Part shown: positions 60,056 through 64,000 of the stretch, in pieces | How the letters are laid out: each line of letters starts with the position of its first letter | How positions within the stretch are numbered: position 1 is the first letter of the stretch | Assembly (NCBI GenBank): GCA_000499405.2 | Contig: HG738136.1 | Span: 186,001-250,000, forward strand | Reading direction: 5' to 3' | DNA: 64,000 nucleotides | DNA from: Onchocerca volvulus | Lineage: Eukaryota; Nematoda; Chromadorea; Rhabditida; Onchocercidae | Notes under the pieces: generated by a model | Seen by the model: the letters and a program-made list of their open reading frames with translations, nothing else | Database searches by the model: none | Told to the model about the DNA's origin: nothing | Program-made: the position numbers and the translations under genes

Positions 60056-63000
60056 ACTTGGGTAATTAAACCAATGTTTGTAACTACTTCATTCTCATAT
60101 GACTGTTGTACATTCAAAAATAATTAGATTGCTACTCAAGAAGTTTTCGAAAAAAACAAAATACGTCAACAACACCTTTGATTTCAAAAGGGAGAATGTA
60201 CATCAAATTCTGTCTCAAACTGAAAATCATCAAATTTCAACAGCTATAGCTCCTTCTTTGTATCACCAATATTTCAGTTTTTGTTGTCCCGCTCATGCAG
60301 GACGTTCCAAAATTTCGCTTCAAGCCACAGCAGTCGAAACTCTGGGCAGAAACATTCAATTACCTCAAACTTGGGTAATTAAACCAATGTTTGTAACTAC
60401 TTCATTCTCATATGACTGTTGTACATTCAAAAATAATTAGATTGCTACTCAAGAAGTTTTCGAAAAAAACAAAATACGTCAACAACACCTTTGATTTCAA
60501 AAGGGAGAATGTACATCAAATTCTGTCTCAAACTGAAAATCATCAAATTTCAACAGCTATAGCTCCTTCTTTGTATCACCAATATTTCAGTTTTTGTTGT
60601 CCCGCTCATGCAGGACGTTCCAAAATTTCGCTTCAAGCCACAGCAGTCGAAACTCTGGGCAGAAACATTCAATTACCTCAAACTTGGGTAATTAAACCAA
60701 TGTTTGTAACTACTTCATTCTCATATGACTGTTGTGCATTCAAAAATAATTAGATTGCTACTCAAGAAGTTTTCGAAAAAAACAAAATACGTCAACAACA
60801 CCTTTGATTTCAAAAGGGAGAATGTACATCAAATTCTGTCTCAAACTGAAAATCATCAAATTTCAACAGCTATAGCTCCTTCTTTGTATCACCAATATTT
60901 CATTTTTTGTTGTCCCGCTCATGCAGGACGTTCCAAAATTTCGCTTCAAGCCACAGCAGTCGAAACTCTGGGCAGAAACATTCAATTACCTCAAACTTGG
61001 GTAATTAAACCAATGTTTGTAACTACTTCATTCTCATATGACTGTTGTACATTCAAAAATAATTAGATTGCTACTCAAGAAGTTTTCGAAAAAAACAAAA
61101 TACGTCAACAACACCTTTGATTTCAAAAGGGAGAATGTACATCAAATTCTGTCTCAAACTGAAAATCATCAAATTTCAACAGCTATAGCTCCTTCTTTGT
61201 ATCACCAATATTTCATTTTTTGTTGTCCCGCTCATGCAGGACGTTCCAAAATTTCGCTTCAAGCCACAGCAGTCGAAACTCTGGGCAGAAACATTCAATT
61301 ACCTCAAACTTGGGTAATTAAACCAATGTTTGTAACTACTTCATTCTCATATGACTGTTGTACATTCAAAAATAATTAGATTGCTACTCAAGAAGTTTTC
61401 GAAAAAAACAAAATACGTCAACAACACCTTTGATTTCAAAAGGGAGAATGTACATCAAATTCTGTCTCAAACTGAAAATCATCAAATTTCAACAGCTATA
61501 GCTCCTTCTTTGTATCACCAATATTTCATTTTTTGTTGTCCCGCTCATGCAGGACGTTCCAAAATTTCGCTTCAAGCCACAGCAGTCGAAACTCTGGGCA
61601 GAAACATTCAATTACCTCAAACTTGGGTAATTAAACCAATGTTTGTAACTACTTCATTCTCATATGACTGTTGTACATTCAAAAATAATTAGATTGCTAC
61701 TCAAGAAGTTTTCGAAAAAAACAAAATACGTCAACAACACCTTTGATTTCAAAAGGGAGAATGTACATCAAATTCTGTCTCAAACTGAAAATCATCAAAT
61801 TTCAACAGCTATAGCTCCTTCTTTGTATCACCAATATTTCATTTTTTGTTGTCCCGCTCATGCAGGACGTTCCAAAATTTCGCTTCAAGCCACAGCAGTC
61901 GAAACTCTGGGCAGAAACATTCAATTACCTCAAACTTGGGTAATTAAACCAATGTTTGTAACTACTTCATTCTCATATGACTGTTGTACATTCAAAAATA
62001 ATTAGATTGCTACTCAAGAAGTTTTCGAAAAAAACAAAATACGTCAACAACACCTTTGATTTCAAAAGGGAGAATGTACATCAAATTCTGTCTCAAACTG
62101 AAAATCATCAAATTTCAACAGCTATAGCTCCTTCTTTGTATCACCAATATTTCATTTTTTGTTGTCCCGCTCATGCAGGACGTTCCAAAATTTCGCTTCA
62201 AGCCACAGCAGTCGAAACTCTGGGCAGAAACATTCAATTACCTCAAACTTGGGTAATTAAACCAATGTTTGTAACTACTTCATTCTCATATGACTGTTGT
62301 ACATTCAAAAATAATTAGATTGCTACTCAAGAAGTTTTCGAAAAAAACAAAATACGTCAACAACACCTTTGATTTCAAAAGGGAGAATGTACATCAAATT
62401 CTGTCTCAAACTGAAAATCATCAAATTTCAACAGCTATAGCTCCTTCTTTGTATCACCAATATTTCATTTTTTGTTGTCCCGCTCATGCAGGACGTTCCA
62501 AAATTTCGCTTCAAGCCACAGCAGTCGAAACTCTGGGCAGAAACATTCAATTACCTCAAACTTGGGTAATTAAACCAATGTTTGTAACTACTTCATTCTC
62601 ATATGACTGTTGTACATTCAAAAATAATTAGATTGCTACTCAAGAAGTTTTCGAAAAAAACAAAATACGTCAACAACACCTTTGATTTCAAAAGGGAGAA
62701 TGTACATCAAATTCTGTCTCAAACTGAAAATCATCAAATTTCAACAGCTATAGCTCCTTCTTTGTATCACCAATATTTCATTTTTTGTTGTCCCGCTCAT
62801 GCAGGACGTTCCAAAATTTCGCTTCAAGCCACAGCAGTCGAAACTCTGGGCAGAAACATTCAATTACCTCAAACTTGGGTAATTAAACCAATGTTTGTAA
62901 CTACTTCATTCTCATATGACTGTTGTACATTCAAAAATAATTAGATTGCTACTCAAGAAGTTTTCGAAAAAAACAAAATACGTCAACAACACCTTTGATT

Positions 63001-64000
63001 TCAAAAGGGAGAATGTACATCAAATTCTGTCTCAAACTGAAAATCATCAAATTTCAACAGCTATAGCTCCTTCTTTGTATCACCAATATTTCATTTTTTG
63101 TTGTCCCGCTCATGCAGGACGTTCCAAAATTTCGCTTCAAGCCACAGCAGTCGAAACTCTGGGCAGAAACATTCAATTACCTCAAACTTGGGTAATTAAA
63201 CCAATGTTTGTAACTACTTCATTCTCATATGACTGTTGTACATTCAAAAATAATTAGATTGCTACTCAAGAAGTTTTCGAAAAAAACAAAATACGTCAAC
63301 AACACCTTTGATTTCAAAAGGGAGAATGTACATCAAATTCTGTCTCAAACTGAAAATCATCAAATTTCAACAGCTATAGCTCCTTCTTTGTATCACCAAT
63401 ATTTCATTTTTTGTTGTCCTGCTCATGCAGGACGTTCCAAAATTTCACTTCAAGCCACAGCAGTCGAAACTCTGGGCAGAAATATTCAATTACCTCAAAC
63501 TTGGGTAATTAAACCAATGTTTGTAACTACTTCATTCTCATATGACTGTTGTACATTCAAAAATAATTAGATTGCTACTCAAGAAGTTTTCGAAAAAAAC
63601 AAAATACGTCAACAACACCTTTGATTTCAAAAGGGAGAATGTACATCAAATTCTGTCTCAAACTGAAAATCATCAAATTTCAACAGCTATAGCTCCTTCT
63701 TTGTATCACCAATATTTCATTTTTTGTTGTCCCGCTCATGCAGGACGTTCCAAAATTTCGCTTCAAGCCACAGCAGTCGAAACTCTGGGCAGAAACATTC
63801 AATTACCTCAAACTTGGGTAATTAAACCAATGTTTGTAACTACTTCATTCTCATATGACTGTTGTACATTCAAAAATAATTAGATTGCTACTCAAGAAGT
63901 TTTCGAAAAAAACAAAATACGTCAACAACACCTTTGATTTCAAAAGGGAGAATGTACATCAAATTCTGTCTCAAACTGAAAATCATCAAATTTCAACAGC

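Larger units (their letters stand above)
26068..64000. repeat. 313-bp satellite DNA, about 121 head-to-tail units, continues past the window
   Basis: The same 313-bp unit repeats without interruption to the last base. Landmark ATGACTGTTGTACATTC occurs at 26296, 26609, 26922 and so on to 63542, always 313 bp apart except once (312, a C missing after 60040). Most units look identical, and variants differ by a few substitutions. The unit is less AT-rich than its flanks, has A-tracts such as GAAAAAAACAAAATACG, a 9-bp inverted pair TGTACATTC / GAATGTACA about 85 bp apart, and an imperfect hairpin GTCCCGC-TCAT-GCAGGAC. Each unit carries a 113-codon frame that ends in TAG and overlaps the next by 29 nt. 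Because 313 is not a multiple of three and some units have stops, I do not call these genes. The family is not one I recognise. Confidence 0.98.

Noticed and set aside
26142..63883. About 115 near-identical 113-codon ORFs as a multigene family
   Set aside because: They arise from one 313-bp satellite unit. Frames rotate between units, each ends in TAG at the unit edge, several units carry stops or a frameshift, and there are no spacers, promoters or UTR-like differences. One chance open frame repeated is a simpler explanation.
26068..64000. CRISPR array
   Set aside because: The repeats are 313 bp with no unique spacers, in a eukaryotic context with no cas genes.
26068..64000. Identity with the known filarial HhaI-type repeat
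   Set aside because: The unit lacks the GCGC HhaI site and has a different length (313 bp). I see no sequence resemblance I can support. A database search would decide.
1..64000. Telomeric TTAGGC repeats, rRNA or tRNA genes, or endosymbiont (Wolbachia-like) sequence
   Set aside because: I found no TTAGGC runs, no tRNA-type T-loop with paired arms, no rRNA core motifs and no long bacterial-type ORFs.

Overview
This is AT-rich eukaryotic DNA. The one gene I can identify is split by six introns with GT..AG borders and T-rich TTTCAG-like acceptors. It encodes a repulsive guidance molecule (RGM) family protein related to C. elegans DRAG-1. The divergent RGM protein, acceptor style and base composition suggest a nematode, perhaps a spirurid or filarial-type parasite. 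That placement is inference. I see no rRNA, tRNA, CRISPR array or prokaryotic operon.

Layout: (1) 1 to about 18,580 is a very AT-rich, low-complexity region with no recognisable gene. It holds microsatellites, a 98-bp degenerate tandem repeat, a 25-bp tandem duplication, a long A/T/A homopolymer block, a 111-bp element with 30-bp inverted termini and an 83-bp near-perfect palindrome. A few less AT-rich islands read like exons and are reported as low-confidence candidates (534-628, 1150-1228, 2265-2352, 6339-6458, 8995-9128, 11764-12527). (2) 18,588-23,679 is the drag-1-like gene, plus strand: a 5'UTR after a strong acceptor, seven coding exons, and a reconstructed protein of 422 residues with signal peptide, RGM_N, RGM_C/partial VWD region and a C-terminal GPI-type tail. 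The Gly-Asp-Pro-His self-cleavage site of vertebrate RGMs is Gly-Ser-Arg-His here. Intron 3 holds two decayed copies of the exon segment that encodes this site, one inverted. (3) 23,700-26,067 is AT-rich spacer with one candidate two-exon gene (24,721-25,631) ending in a hydrophobic tail. (4) 26,068 to the window end is an uninterrupted satellite: about 121 head-to-tail copies of a 313-bp unit, with one 1-bp deletion in 38 kb and continuing past the window.

The satellite produces a chain of overlapping 113-codon ORFs. I treat these as a by-product of repetition, because 313 is not a multiple of 3 and several units carry stops. The more interesting properties are that each unit contains a 74-nt segment bordered by a T-rich CAG acceptor-like site and a GG|GTAATT donor-like site, and that rare variant units are mosaics of shared haplotype blocks, as expected from gene conversion or unequal exchange. 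In RGM proteins generally, the N- and C-domains bind BMP ligands and neogenin-type receptors at the cell surface. Nothing else in the window can be tied to that pathway.
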